Part shown: one piece after another, positions 48,438 to 59,690 of the stretch | Layout of the letters: each line of letters begins with the position of its first letter | Numbering within the stretch: the stretch's first letter is position 1 | From: Molossus alvarezi | Taxonomy: Eukaryota; Chordata; Mammalia; Chiroptera; Molossidae | Direction: 5' to 3' | DNA length: 64,000 nucleotides | NCBI GenBank assembly: GCA_037176705.1 | Contig: CM073908.1 | Coordinates: 130,809,430 to 130,873,429, forward strand | The notes under the pieces: generated by a model | Told to the model about the DNA's origin: nothing | What the model saw: only the letters and a program-made list of their open reading frames with translations | The model's database searches: none | Program-made: the position numbers and the translations under genes

Positions 48438-48690
48438 TGAATATAACAATCTGAGGACTGGGGTAATCCCAGAGACATGGAAGCCGGGTACAGATTGACA
48501 ATCTCCAGAAGAGCGGGTGGTGGGGGAGAGATAAACCACAGAATTTATATGCATGTATGCATGAACAATGGACATGGACAACAAAGCTGGGGACAGGGCG
48601 GGGAAGGTCCGGGAGGGGGGTATCAGTATGGGAAAAAGGAGAAACATCTGTAACAAAAATAAATCAATTAATTAAAATAAAAAAAGAAAC

Positions 48691-49505
48691 ATGAACAAAA
48701 AGTATATAAATAAAAATAAAAAGATAATTTTCCAAAGAAAAATAAATAAATAAATAAAAATAAAAATTGGGGAAAAAATTGAAAGTATGAAACAAAACCA
48801 AATAGAAATTCTAGACTAAAAATAAAACATGTTAAATAAACAAAGTCATTAGTAAAGTAAATAAATAAATAAATAATTTTTACAAATGACTGGCCAAGGC
48901 CCAAAACTGTTGTATTACAAAATATTTTCCAAGAAAATCAGCATTCTAGGAAAGTAAAACTTGAGTTAAAGTGGATTATTTTTAAAACTCAGTATGAATG
49001 CTATAGGCATTAAGGAACAGTTAATTCACTATACATAGATCCCAAGAATAAATCATAGGATTGGGCTGAGTGAAAAAAACATGAGAAACACTACAAGAAA
49101 TATAGTATAATGTCATGTGATTATTAAAACACATAAACAATAATATGGTATTCAAGGATACTTTCATACACATTATAGTGAGTACTCATGGTAGTGCTCT
49201 GTGGAGAAGAGGAAGTGAGAGTAGATATTGGTATAAATAAACAAACATCAAATAATTTTTAAAAATATGAAAGAAAACAAGAATGAAGCCTGGCACAATG
49301 TGCTAATCTGATAAATAGGATTAACTGAATTCTCTGAACCTGAAGTCCAAAAAGTAAATATAAAAAATTCCTGTTGATATTCTTTGATATATTGAAGATA
49401 TTTTGTAAAAGATAATTATAAAGATTAAAATAAATACAATCCTACACAATTTATAAACATAAAAACTAATCATTGGAATGTTGCTACATTCCGAAGATTG
49501 ATTTT
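48691..49505. other. A-rich flank and unrecognised DNA
   Basis: Adenine-rich simple sequence with AAATAAATAAAT runs (48740-48760 and 48860-48876), then AT-rich DNA with nothing recognised. Confidence 0.45.
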
Positions 49506-49597
49506 ATAAAAAAGTTTTTCCCAGCTTGATAGAAATATAATTGACATGTAACATTGTATAAGTTTAAGATGTACAAGGTGATGATTCGGTAAACATA

Positions 49598-49728
49598 TAC
49601 AGGGTGGGCAAAAGTAAGTTTACAGTTGTAATACAAATAAACAATACAATAATTAGTAAATAATAATACAAGAATAAACTCAGTTTTGCATACTGACAAC
49701 TGTAAATCTACCTTTGCCTACTCCTGTA
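49598..49728. mobile_element. Complete mariner-like MITE with TA duplication
   Basis: A 127-bp element (49600-49726) with imperfect inverted ends CAGGGTGGGCAAAAGTAAG and the complement of CTTTGCCTACTCCTG, both running into TTTACAGTTGT. TA flanks both sides (49598-49599 and 49727-49728), the Tc1/mariner signature. It is non-coding, so it must have been moved by a transposase encoded elsewhere. Confidence 0.82.
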
Positions 49729-49815
49729 TATTAGGAAATGTTTACCACAATAAGGTTATTTAACATATCTTTCACTTCACATAATTTTTTATTATGCTGT
49801 TATGGTAAGAACATT

Positions 49816-50054
49816 TAAGATCTATTCTTTTTTTTTTTTTCATTTTTGTTCAGTTAGAGTGAGAGAAAGAGAGAGAGAGAAACATCGACGTGAAAGGGAT
49901 ACATCGAGTGGCTGACTCCCGCATGACCCCAACCAGGGCTGGGGACAAACTGCAACCAATTTACATGCCCTCAGTGGAAACCGAACCCCGGTCTCTCTGA
50001 AGTATGGGCTGACGCTCTAACCCCTGAGCCAAACCGGCCAGGGCTAAGATCTAT
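49816..50054 (-). mobile_element. Ves SINE, minus, 10-bp perfect TSD
   Basis: TAAGATCTAT at 49816-49825 and 50045-50054 brackets the element. The head ends AAACCGGCCAGGGC at about 50044. The tail lacks most of the usual ATCCTCAC segment. Confidence 0.92.
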
Positions 50055-50132
50055 GCTTAATGCAATTTTAAAGTATACAATACTCTATTATTAATTATAG
50101 TCACCATGTTACTCATTACATTCCTGGAATTA

Positions 50133-50384
50133 ATTTTTTTTTTTTATCCTCACCCAAGGACATTTTTGCATTCATCTTCAGATAAAGCCAGAGGGAGAGA
50201 GGAAGGAAGAGAGAAAGAAAGAAACATCAATGTGAGAGAAACACATAGAGTGGTTGCCACTCACATGGCTCCCCCAGGGCCAGGGACAAACTGCAACCAT
50301 GTACATGCCCTTAGCGGGAACCAAACCTGGACTCTCCAGTCTGTGGGCCGAAGCTCCAACTTCTGAGCCAAACTGGCCAGGGCT
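50133..50384 (-). mobile_element. Ves SINE, minus
   Basis: Tail ATCCTCACCCAAGGACATTT (near 50146), GA-rich tract, then head ending AAACTGGCCAGGGC at about 50383. The target-site duplication is not clear because both flanks are T-rich. Confidence 0.9.
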
Positions 50385-51517
50385 ATAAAATTTTTTTAAG
50401 AACTACTATAGGACCCAGATAATTTAACTTCCTAAAAATTGGGAACAGTTGCTAAATCTCCTTCAATGAGAATAACTTATTCTATTCCAAAGATTTATTT
50501 TCAACATTTTTATGGCGTGATTAATTGCATTACTGTTAATTGGATCACCAATATTTTAAGTTTTAATTTCCATGCTGCCCTTTTTTATTTCATAGTGCCA
50601 ATAAATGAAATATACATAATTAAATGTATTTGCATTCTCTCACACTTTCCTGACACTTAGAACTTAAGAAGATTCATGCAAATGAAGGTAACATTGGTGA
50701 TAAAACATGCTTTATGTTGAAAAGCATAACAATTTCTAGGGACTTATGCATCCCATGTTGGCTATTAGATAAATAGAAATCAGTAATTTAAGTTTTATAG
50801 GCCAAATACATAAAACCCTGATGATAAAATGAAAATAATCTTTAATATTTAGGTAGTTTGGTTGAGTCTTGACAGGATAGTTCACCTCATATTCAATGTA
50901 CCTCTGGCAAGCCCTATACTTTGCACTCAAGTAGTGGTTGTATCAATTAGCATGCTTTGGACACATGTAACAGAATACCCAACTAATACTGACTAAATTA
51001 ATTATTAATATGGTACAATATTGGTGAGAGGTAACTGGATGCTTGTAATGAGCAACAGTCTGGCAAGTCATTTAGACTCTCAGAGCTTCATTTTGTTTAT
51101 GTGGAAAGTAGTGATGTGAAATTATACAAACTCTTAGAGTCAAATATACTTTAAAATTATATAATTCTAATTGCATACTAATGATGTTAGTTGTTTATAG
51201 AAATGTTGTAAGGTTATACTTCTGATTAACATTATTTGAGGTAATTTATGGCAAAGCAGGAAGAAAACTATTTCAGAAATTTCCTACAGAATATAACTAT
51301 GATTTGGGCGGGGAGAGCAGGTAATTAATGAAAGATGAGCCACCATCTTTAATGTAACAGCTTTAGGGGAGAAAAAAACAATTTTTCTCACAAGACCATG
51401 GTGAGTACAGATGGGTGGGAAGCATGAGGAAGTTGATTTTCCCTTAGATTTTGAAAATATGTCCAGAACAACCTTATTTTCTGAGTGGCTGCAACACCAC
51501 CTACTGACACTCCTAGT
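50385..51517. other. Unrecognised AT-rich intergenic DNA
   Basis: Nothing recognised. Confidence 0.4.
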
Positions 51518-51690
51518 AAGAATAGGATCATCGCCCTGGCCAGTTTGGCTCAGCAGAGCATCCGCCCCTGGATGGATGAGTCACAGGTTTAATTCCCCAT
51601 CAAGGGCATGGACCTCAGTTGCAGGTTCGATCCGTGGTCCTAGTCAGGGTTGTTCGGGAGGCAACCAATCGAAGTGTCTCTCACATCGAT

Positions 51691-51756
<66 letters not shown>

Positions 51757-51839
51757 CCCTACCTCCCTCCCACTCTATTTAAAAAACAAATCAATGGAAA
51801 AATATCCTCAGGTGAGGATTAAAAAAGAATAGGATCATC
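51518..51839 (+). mobile_element. Ves SINE, plus, perfect 15-bp TSD and expanded (TC)n
   Basis: AAGAATAGGATCATC is identical at 51518-51532 and 51825-51839. The head GCCCTGGCCAGTTTGGCTCA starts at 51533. The usual CT tract has grown into a pure TC run at about 51697-51753. The tail ATATCCTCAGGTGAGGATTA is well preserved. It is probably one of the youngest insertions here. Confidence 0.95.
51697..51753. repeat. (TC)n microsatellite within a Ves SINE
   Basis: About 28 TC units with one earlier interruption near 51695. Very likely length-variable between individuals. Confidence 0.95.
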
Positions 51840-54792
51840 AACCAAAAATGGGGCCATAACAGCAGCCAAGTCCTTAGTCCAAAATGTATCAACCCTAAGG
51901 AATGTCTGCATTATGAATGTCTTCTAAATTTAGTCCAGGGATAACAGATAGGTGGCTACAATCTTTTGCCATTACTCCAGTTGCCCCTTTCTTTTATGTC
52001 TATAGCTACAAAATACTTATTTTTTTTCAGACCTATTGTAAAAACATGGCTAATTTCCATGATATAAGCAGAGGAGAACTGAAACACTCTCTGCAGGTAA
52101 CTTAGGCCAAGCTAGAATTTATTCTGAAACTGATCCATAAAAATTCATTTGAAATATTTTCTGTTTCAGTGAACAGTTAGTGAGAGGAAAGAAGACATGC
52201 TTTATGTTTGGCTCTCTTATTTTATAGTAATCAGAATATCTAAAACAGATTTGTTCTGCATATATATATATATATATATATATGTATGTCTGTCTCTAAA
52301 CACACACACAAATATACACACCAGGCAAATATAATTACCAATTAATAAATAAAATTTATTATTTGAATGTGATTATTTTAAATTCCATTTTAATAACATT
52401 TGTCATATGAAAGTTTTCAAAAATATTGGTGTATGTTTCATATCTATTAACTTCAATTATTTATTAATGAATCTGGAATTAATAAATAAGTTTACATTTT
52501 CCAAGTTGAAACAAAACATACACGAGTTTTATAGGTTGAGAGTGAGGAAGAGTAAAGATAACTAAAATTATAAACATAAACATATTTCATAAAGTTTCTT
52601 ATCTTTCTAATAATGGGCATTAATTTAATATGGTTTTACAATCCTGGACCAAGTCACAAACAAATATTTTTATTTAAAAGACAAAGAGTTGTAATTAATC
52701 TTAATCATTCTGTTTACAGGATGTCAGTTAGAAGTAAAAATTATAGGTTTCAACAAATGAGATACACTTTAGATTCTTTGGTAGCACATATTTATACACC
52801 CATGTTATGGTACTTGGTATATTAAACTTGTAGGTCCTGAACCACATGCTGTGATGATGGATTTAACACCTCATAATGAGCCCTAAGTAATATTTACTGT
52901 GTATCCTTATTTTCATTAAGTTGCTTTATGTTGAAGTAATAAGAACCTCATGTTGAGTTTATTAGAGTAGTATTAGGTTTAAGACCTCCAGACTTTTTCC
53001 CATCTGTTAACTAAAATAACTTTAACTTGTGAAGGCAGACCAAAATAAATGTACTTCAATTAAGCTACTTGTTTCATAGCCATAGAACTTATTTTGCATT
53101 TTACATTTTCAGTCTCTGTGGGAGTTGGAGAGTATGCAGAGGTAATAATATCTTTATTAAACTGCTTTACTCCATTCAAGAAGACAATAAATATAGTTAA
53201 TGAAAAGCATTTGTAAATTAAAGACAAGAAAGTTGGAAAAAATGCTCACACATATAATTAATAAATTTTAAATCACATCTCTTTTTAACTTTTATATAAA
53301 TAACATTTTAAAAGAGTCAAGGTCAGTGTTTCTGCTCTTAACTCATTTTACCATTTATTTTGTTTTTTACTCATTTAATTTAGTTATAGTTATGAAAAAC
53401 TGCAGAGTCTATTTATGGATAGTGCTGATAAGTAACTAAATCGAGGATAACCTTCATTTTTAAGACATTTGTGTCCAATTGAATTAGCAAATTAACTACA
53501 TTTTATCACAATGGAATATATGAGAACCCTTGGCTACTACAATTAATTCCTACAAAAAGGTCAAGTGTGGCCAGATATGGCCCATCAAAAATGCTTTTTC
53601 TTTACTGATTCCCTAATTCTTTTTCTTTATTATTCATCTTTAATGGAAACTATCTTTTCTGCAATAGCTACGAAAACATCTGACCAACCTTTATTTTTGT
53701 TGTTTGACAAATGGTCTTCAACTACCTACCTAGACCACTTATAGTCATTGTGTATTCTTTAAAATATCAAAACTGGTTAACTGCAGGCAAGTTTATAAAT
53801 CTGGTGAAGTTTGTCTTTCAGTGGCTTATTTTCCCTTTTAATATTTTTTTCTTGATTTCTCTGATATCTGTAGCTACAATGTTCTCTCTGTCTTACCTGT
53901 AACAAAATCTACTATAACAAAATATCTGTACACAAAGTTATTCTATACATAAGGTCATAATGTTTGTGGATTAAGTGTACTTTAATCTGATTATAATTAT
54001 GAAATTTTAGGATTAGGGGAATGGTCAATGAGCTCTTTTGAAGGGTAGAAAAGCTACTTCAAGCTTCTGATGTGGGTGGTTCCTTACCCATTCTGTGGAA
54101 GGATATGTTTTAAATGGGGAAAAGTATCATAGTTATGGAGTATGAAGTCATTATGTTTATATTTTTGCATTATTTGTAAACCTTTGAAAAGAATTTTCAT
54201 CTCATCTATAACAGCAACATCTACAGATTCATCATATAGGAGAATTACATAAACTGCACAAGCAGTCAAGTAAAAATATTCAGTCCTTTTGTTCAAATTG
54301 CATGAAATTGGATCAATCAATTATTTATTATATATAGCCTTTAGATTTATAGATTGTACTAATAATTGTGCTATTGATTTGCTTAAGAAGCTTGGAAGCT
54401 AAGAAACAGTTACCTGTTTTTAAGTGAAAGATAAAGAAAAATTGAATAAATTAAGGAAGATCTGATCTACAGGGAAAAGCTATGAAAGTTTTAACTATGA
54501 TTTGAGGAAATTGTGGGTAAATTATAATTAAATGTGTTTATTTTAAGAAAGAAAATTAGAGTAATTTACATCATAATAAGGCTTCTTATAAGCTTAACTC
54601 TGGGAAAGTTTTTCTTTGTTAATACTTCTAATACTCAGGTCATATACTTAAAAGAATTTTAAAATGACTTCACCTTTGATGTTGCATGACATTTATTCTT
54701 CTCTAAATCTGCATAGAACTCTCTGAAACTGTTTTGTGTCTATATCGTCTTGGAACACAGACATGCCTTTTTTCCATCTTTCTTAATAAAAC
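51840..54792. other. Long unrecognised AT-rich stretch
   Basis: No repeat family or gene is recognised over about 3 kb, apart from (TA)n at 52259-52283 followed by short CA repeats near 52301. A 78-codon minus-strand open stretch (54084-54320) has no domain I know. The absence of young repeats is notable against the rest of the window. Confidence 0.45.
52259..52283. repeat. (TA)n microsatellite
   Basis: About 12 TA units, then TGTATGTCTG and a short CA tract. Confidence 0.9.
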
Positions 54793-55264
54793 AAAATCAC
54801 AGTTTATTTTATTTTTAAATATGTTTTTATTGATTTATTTTTTCTTTATTGATTTTTGAGAGAAAGGAAGGGAGAGGGAGAAAGAAATAGAACCATTGAT
54901 GAGAGAGAACATCAGTTGGCCACCTCCTTCATGCCACCCCCACTGGGGATTGGGCCCACAAGCTGGGCATGTGCTCTGACCAGGGAATCAAACCTATTGG
55001 TGCATGGGACGATGCTCAATCCACTGAGCTACACAGGCCGGGCTTTTTTTTATTGATTTTTAGAGAGAGGAAGGCAAAGGGAGAAAGAGATAGAAACACG
55101 GATGACAGAGAATCATCAATCAGCTGCTTCCCATGCACACTCTATTGGAGATTGAGCCTGCAACCTGGGCATGTGCCCTGACCAGGAATCAAACCAGTGA
55201 CATCTTGGTGCATGAGATGACACAACTGCTGAGCCACACTAGTCAGGCCAAAAATCACAGTTTA
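54793..55264 (-). mobile_element. Tandem pair of Ves SINEs inside one TSD
   Basis: Two minus-strand Ves copies lie head to tail: about 54810-55043 (head ends CACAGGCCGGGC) and about 55044-55250 (head ends CACTAGTCAGGCC), joined through a short T-run. One duplication, AAAATCACAGTTTA, identical at 54793-54806 and 55251-55264, encloses both. No duplication separates them. The two copies differ at many positions. Confidence 0.88.
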
Positions 55265-55429
55265 AATAAGAGCCCTATACATTTGGCTTGGGACTTTAAC
55301 CAGTCTTCTTGGGACTGTGAACCGTGCATGCTACTGCTATGCCACATATTCTGAAAACTTCCCAAGCACTTTTCAGAAGTGATTAGCAGTCAGTAAAAAC
55401 TGAGGGGTTTAAGTGTTTTTTGTTGTTGT

Positions 55430-55641
55430 TGTTTTGTTTGTTTTTTATTGAATTTAGAGAGCACAGAAGGGAGAAGGGGAGAGATAGAGACATTGATGAG
55501 AGAGATCATTGATTGGCCACCTCCTGCATGCCCCCCACTGGGGTCAGGACTACAACCCAGGCATATGCTCTGAGCAGGAATCTAACTGGGACTTCTCAGT
55601 CCATGGGATGACATTCAATCCACTGAGCCACACCAGCCAGA
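55430..55641 (-). mobile_element. Ves SINE, minus
   Basis: A tail of GTTGTTGTTGTTTTG type, then TTTATTGAATTTAGAGAGC, a short purine tract, the CATGCCCCCCACTGGG block and a head ending CACACCAGCCAGAC. No clear target-site duplication. Confidence 0.88.
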
Positions 55642-56112
55642 CTTAATTAAAACATTTTATGCACAGATGCTGCATTTTTGCTTGCTATAGACCTATAAGG
55701 GAAGAATCAGAAATGTCCCCATGCATGACACTTTATAAATAGGAACTTCATTACTTAAAAAAGGATCTGTACTTTGCTGAAAATTTTCTAGATTGGGTAG
55801 GTGAGGGACATAAGTGGTTTCAGTTAGTAATATTATCTAAGAATTTACATGAGTATTTTAATTCCATAATCTAAATTGTACTTCCCTCAGCTTTATCAGC
55901 ATCTATGAGAGTACCAGGTTTATTTCTTGGTAGCATAAATTTACCACCATATCAAAATATTCAGATTTTATTATTTAAGACTAGAATGTAGGACAATTCA
56001 GATGAGTTGTAAGAAATTAATAATATTGAACTATCACTCCGTCTTTTCCATACCATGATTTATGATTTAAAAAATATTTTCTGATACTCTCTTCTTTCTA
56101 TTTTACTTTTTC
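55642..56112. other. Unrecognised AT-rich intergenic DNA
   Basis: Nothing recognised. Confidence 0.4.
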
Positions 56113-56680
56113 ATTCTGTTGGGGAGGGTGAGAACCACTCCCCTCCATTGTCCCCCTTCACTACCACCCTTCTTGAAGTCTTATGGCTGGACTGATGATA
56201 AAATTGACACAAGATCAGATGAACAAGAGAAAAACCAATTTAATACATTTACACGGGATATCATAAATGATATTCACAGAAATGATGAGCCAGCCAGCTT
56301 TTTATACTTTTTAGATAAAGAAACAGTATGTTAGTGAAAAATTGACAGGGCAAAGAAACTTAGGTTTGGGTGCTCATTAATGAGGAATCTAAGCAAAATT
56401 TAGGCATGGGTAGTAAATTAGTAAAGTAGCAACAAGGTTTGTTTACATAGGCTTTTTGGCCCTAGATTCCTTAACTCCAGTGATAAGGGTGTCTGTATCA
56501 GCCCCCTTGGAAAAAGGAGGGTGCCTTTCACAAGGAGATTGAATTCCTGCATTCAGGGAGACAAGAGAAGGTCAATGTGTCCTTCTTGCACTGGATGCTG
56601 GTCAAGTAACTTCCTTTCAGAGTAATCAATATGACATTGTGGGATATTTTGGGGCAGCTTGCCCTGGGCCCTGACAATTC
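56113..56680 (-). mobile_element. Solo LTR, class I ERV-like, minus, 4-bp TSD
   Basis: The LTR spans 56117-56676 (560 bp). Its plus-strand ends, TGTTGGGG and ...GCCCTGACA, are imperfect inverted repeats (TGTTGGGG against TGTCAGGGC). ATTC at 56113-56116 and 56677-56680 is a perfect 4-bp duplication, typical of class I (gammaretrovirus-like) elements. On the minus strand a TATA box (AAAGTATAAA, complement of about 56300-56309) precedes an ATTAAA polyadenylation signal (complement of 56239-56244) by about 60 bases. No internal genes remain, so this is a product of LTR-LTR recombination. Confidence 0.8.
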
Positions 56681-56973
56681 TAAGTAATAGAAATGAGAAC
56701 AAAAGTCAGGAAAAAATAATAACTTTTAGAATTCTTGGTGGAAGGATTGAGGAAAAAAAAAGAATTCTTCTATAGTAAAAAAAATCTTAAAGTTTTAGAG
56801 AATGAAAAAGTTTTTATATATTTATTTGTCTTGAAAAATAAGAGTGATCTAAACTGTTCCCGATCATCAGAACAAGTGATCTTGGAAAGACCATCACTAT
56901 TATTAGAAGTGTAAAACTTGGCCCACAAATATTAATTATAGCAAAGACCTAAAAGAGATTGGGTATATATGAT
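56681..56973. other. Unrecognised AT-rich spacer
   Basis: Nothing recognised. Confidence 0.4.
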
Positions 56974-57076
56974 CACATTTTTCTTCTTCTTCTTCTTCTT
57001 TTTCTTTTTGTTAATCCTTACCCAATGATATTTTCATTGATTTTTAAATAGAGTGGAAGGGAGGGAGGGAAGGAGG

Positions 57077-57126
<50 letters not shown>

Positions 57127-57304
57127 CATCCATGTGAGAGAGACACATTGTTTGGTTGCCTCCTACAATACCCTGACCAGGGCTGGGGATCGAACCTGCA
57201 ACCAAGGTACATGCCTTTGACCAGAAATTGAACCCTGACCCTTCAGTCCATGGACCAATGCTTTAATTGCTGAGCCAAAGCAGCCAGGGCACATTTTTCT
57301 TCTT
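56974..57304 (-). mobile_element. Ves SINE, minus, perfect 15-bp TSD and expanded (GA)n
   Basis: CACATTTTTCTTCTT is identical at 56974-56988 and 57290-57304. The tail TTAATCCTTACCCAATGATA at about 57011 is followed by a purine tract with a pure (GA)n run at 57081-57123 and a head ending AAGCAGCCAGGG at 57289. Confidence 0.95.
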
Positions 57305-58533
57305 TTTTTATGTATTGCAAAAAATATTTTAGATAAGTGTAGAGGTGTGTCTGTGTTGACTACAGGATTGAGTGTCTAAATGGAAATCTTCTCAGTTCCG
57401 GTGGTATAAACACAAATAGACAAGTTAAATATCACCAAGAAGAGTATTTTGCTCATATTAATAATTTTTGGGAGGCTTTGTAAAAACTATAACTGCCGAC
57501 AATAGGGCTATAATAAAAAGAGTAGGTTTTTATTATCGTTCTTTCCTCTGTGAGTTATTTAATCTACCTTGCCCAATATTTCTCAATTGTCTCTTAATTA
57601 AAGTTCAAATAAATGAAGGCATTTTAGGCTTAACAGTACGTATGCATTTAGACTAAAAGAGGACCTTGACTTAATCAAAGGTAAACTGGCTACTTCAAAA
57701 TAAGAATGGTTTTTTATCCCAAAAGCAAAAATCTGTGAAAGGCTACTATAAATCTATGTCCCATGTGTTGCATTTCTTCTCTTCCCCTTTAGTTTGTAAA
57801 GCTTAAATGAGAGCCCTCACATGGCACCGTTGTCTTGGAAATCTCTTACACCTTCTAGTTGTTTATTACACTATAGAGGGCATTATACTTAGGACCTACC
57901 CAAAGGCTACATGGTGGGAAAGAAATTGATAATTAACAGTAAAACAACATGGTAGGCTCATTTGTCAACAGTATAATAAAAATAATAGGAGAAGCATAAA
58001 CATTTATTTCAGATTGCTCATAACATTGTACATCTGTATAAAATAATATATTAAATCAACATAGCACTTTAGAGGAGGGATTCTAGATAAAGTTTCATGG
58101 ATTGGCTCAAAGATAGGGTTCCAATGGACTGTGAATATACTGTGCTTATGAGAAAAATTGCATGTTTGTGGTAATATGTACATTTTTCTAAGGAAAATAC
58201 TCATAGTTTTATATTCTCAAAAGGTTCTGTGACACTACCCCTCAAAATAATATCACCTTTTCATTCAAGTTCTCAAAGCAACTTTACCCTGATTATTTCT
58301 TTTAATTGTGAAAATAAAACTGTGGAGAGAAACAAAAAAATTATCATTATTTTTATTCACACATACAAGAATGAGACTCATGAATGTTAAGCAAGTAGTA
58401 CAGTCACACAAATAATAATTTTAGAAATCAAGCAGAGACCCCAGGAAATCTGACATCTAGTTCAATGATCTTGCATAGAATGATTTTATTAGTTTAAACA
58501 CACTGGCTATACTTCTTTTAAAATAAAAACATA
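57305..58533. other. Unrecognised AT-rich intergenic DNA
   Basis: Nothing recognised. Confidence 0.4.
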
Positions 58534-58806
58534 GCCCTGGCTGGGTTGCTCAGCTGGTTGGAGCATCGTCACATATACCAAATAAGGTTGTGGGTTCAAG
58601 TCCCAGTCAATAGACACACATAGGTTGTGGGTTTGATTCCAGTTGAAGCATGTGCAGGAGGCAACCAATAGATGATGTTTCTCTTTCACATTGATCTCTC
58701 TCTTTCTTCACCCTTGCCACTTCCTCTCTCTCTAAGATCAATAAAATCCTATCCTCTCCTCAGGTGAGAAAATAAATAAATACATACATACATACATACA
58801 TACATA
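58534..58806 (+). mobile_element. Ves SINE variant, plus, with (CATA)n tail
   Basis: The head GCCCTGGCTGGGTTGCTCAG continues GGTTGGAGCATCGTCACATA and has two copies of a GGTTGTGGGTT block (about 58587 and 58624). This longer tRNA-like region differs from the other Ves copies and marks a separate subfamily. The tail carries ATCAATAAAATCCTATCCTC and a (CATA)n run at 58782-58806. Confidence 0.85.
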
Positions 58807-58829
58807 GATTCAAATTTATTTTGCCTACT

Positions 58830-59280
58830 AAAAATAAAAACTCAATCTTTTCTGTTTAGAAACTGTGAATTCTGTGGAGAGTCAGGGGATGAGGGGAACT
58901 TATTTGCAAAGCCTGGACATTATTTCAGGTCTTTGCCCTCAATGATAAAAGGAGGTTATTTGATTAGCAGTCTCAAAGGAGCAGTCTTTTACATAAAAGG
59001 AAATACAATACTGATGCCTCCAAACAAAAGACTACACAAACAAAAATATTTTTTTGATTTTGCATTTTTCCCCCTTTTTTGATTTGGCTTGACTCCCCCG
59101 ACCAACTGAACATTCAGTTAGTACTAATAAATTAGGAAGTAACCTTTACTCACTAATGAAAAGTGCTATATCTTTTGGAAGTCACAGAGTTAGGGAAAAT
59201 ATATGGGATTTTATGAAGTAAATAATTTTTGGTTAATAATAAGTTGACCAGTCAGAAATTAGCTGCAAGTGAAACCAAGC
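58830..59280. other. Unrecognised intergenic DNA
   Basis: Nothing recognised. Confidence 0.4.
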
Positions 59281-59285
59281 AGTGG

Positions 59286-59690
59286 TGTTTGGGTCCAGGC
59301 TTGTTGTCTCACAAAATCAAAGAATGAATTCACGGATAAAGAAGCAAATGGAAGGAATGTTTTATTTTATTTAAGAGATAGACAGACTCCCCACACCAGG
59401 GAGGGGACCCAAGTGGGTTGCTGGTGAGGCTCCTTTGTCTAGGAGTAGATATATGTCTGTTAGTCTCTGATTGGTCCTTTCAAGGAATTCTGCCTTAGCA
59501 ACATCCATACATTTTAAAGCTTCTGTTTCCCACCTAACTGGGTTTAGCCCTAGGTCATCTTGCTCTAAATTCATATTACCCTTCTGGGAAAAGCATATGT
59601 GGGCATCACTGATTTTAAAAAAGCTCACCCAATCAAGTGAATTGGGGTAGACTTGATTAGCAAAGATATACATTGTCCCATAACATTCCC
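59286..59690 (-). mobile_element. Probable solo LTR, minus
   Basis: On the minus strand the order is CCAAT (complement of 59470-59474), a TATA-like CATATATCTAC (complement of about 59446-59456) and AATAAA (complement of 59361-59366), as in a retroviral U3-R. The plus-strand sequence begins TGTTTGGGTCCAGG. The U3 edge is uncertain: CCATAACA at about 59678-59685 is one candidate. No target-site duplication is confirmed. A 100-codon minus open stretch (59371-59673) is inside it and is not a gene. Confidence 0.55.

Larger units (their letters stand above)
42851..48690 (+). mobile_element. L1-C: near full-length LINE-1 with short 5' UTR, plus
   Basis: 5' UTR 42851-43670, ORF1 remnant 43671-44588, ORF2 remnant 44634-48437, 3' UTR and A-rich tail to about 48690. 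The 5' UTR is about 0.9 kb shorter than in L1-A and L1-B and begins at a module they carry internally. ORF2 is 3804 bases from start to stop, close to the expected length, but several frameshifts and stops inactivate it. Confidence 0.93.
49510..50130 (+). mobile_element. Ancient L1 3' UTR (L1M type), plus, interrupted twice
   Basis: AGCTTGATAGAAATATAATTG, ACATTGTATAAGTTTAAGATG, ATGTTTACCACAATAAGG, CATATCTTTCACTTCACA and, after the SINE, TTAATTATAGTCACCATG match the well-known old mammalian L1 3' UTR. A mariner MITE (49600-49726) and a Ves SINE (49826-50044) are inserted in it. The pieces on either side continue in register. Confidence 0.8.

Noticed and set aside
54084..54320. 78-codon minus-strand open stretch with fairly normal amino-acid mix
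   Set aside because: No family is recognised and no promoter, splice site or neighbour supports it. It is too short to stand alone.
1347..58806. Ves heads as possible functional tRNA genes
   Set aside because: They show A- and B-box similarity, but lack a foldable acceptor stem and proper anticodon arm, and each continues into the CT tract and tail of a SINE with target-site duplications.
59371..59673. 100-codon minus-strand open stretch
   Set aside because: It lies wholly within the LTR-like element and overlaps its promoter and polyadenylation signals. It has no retroviral domain.
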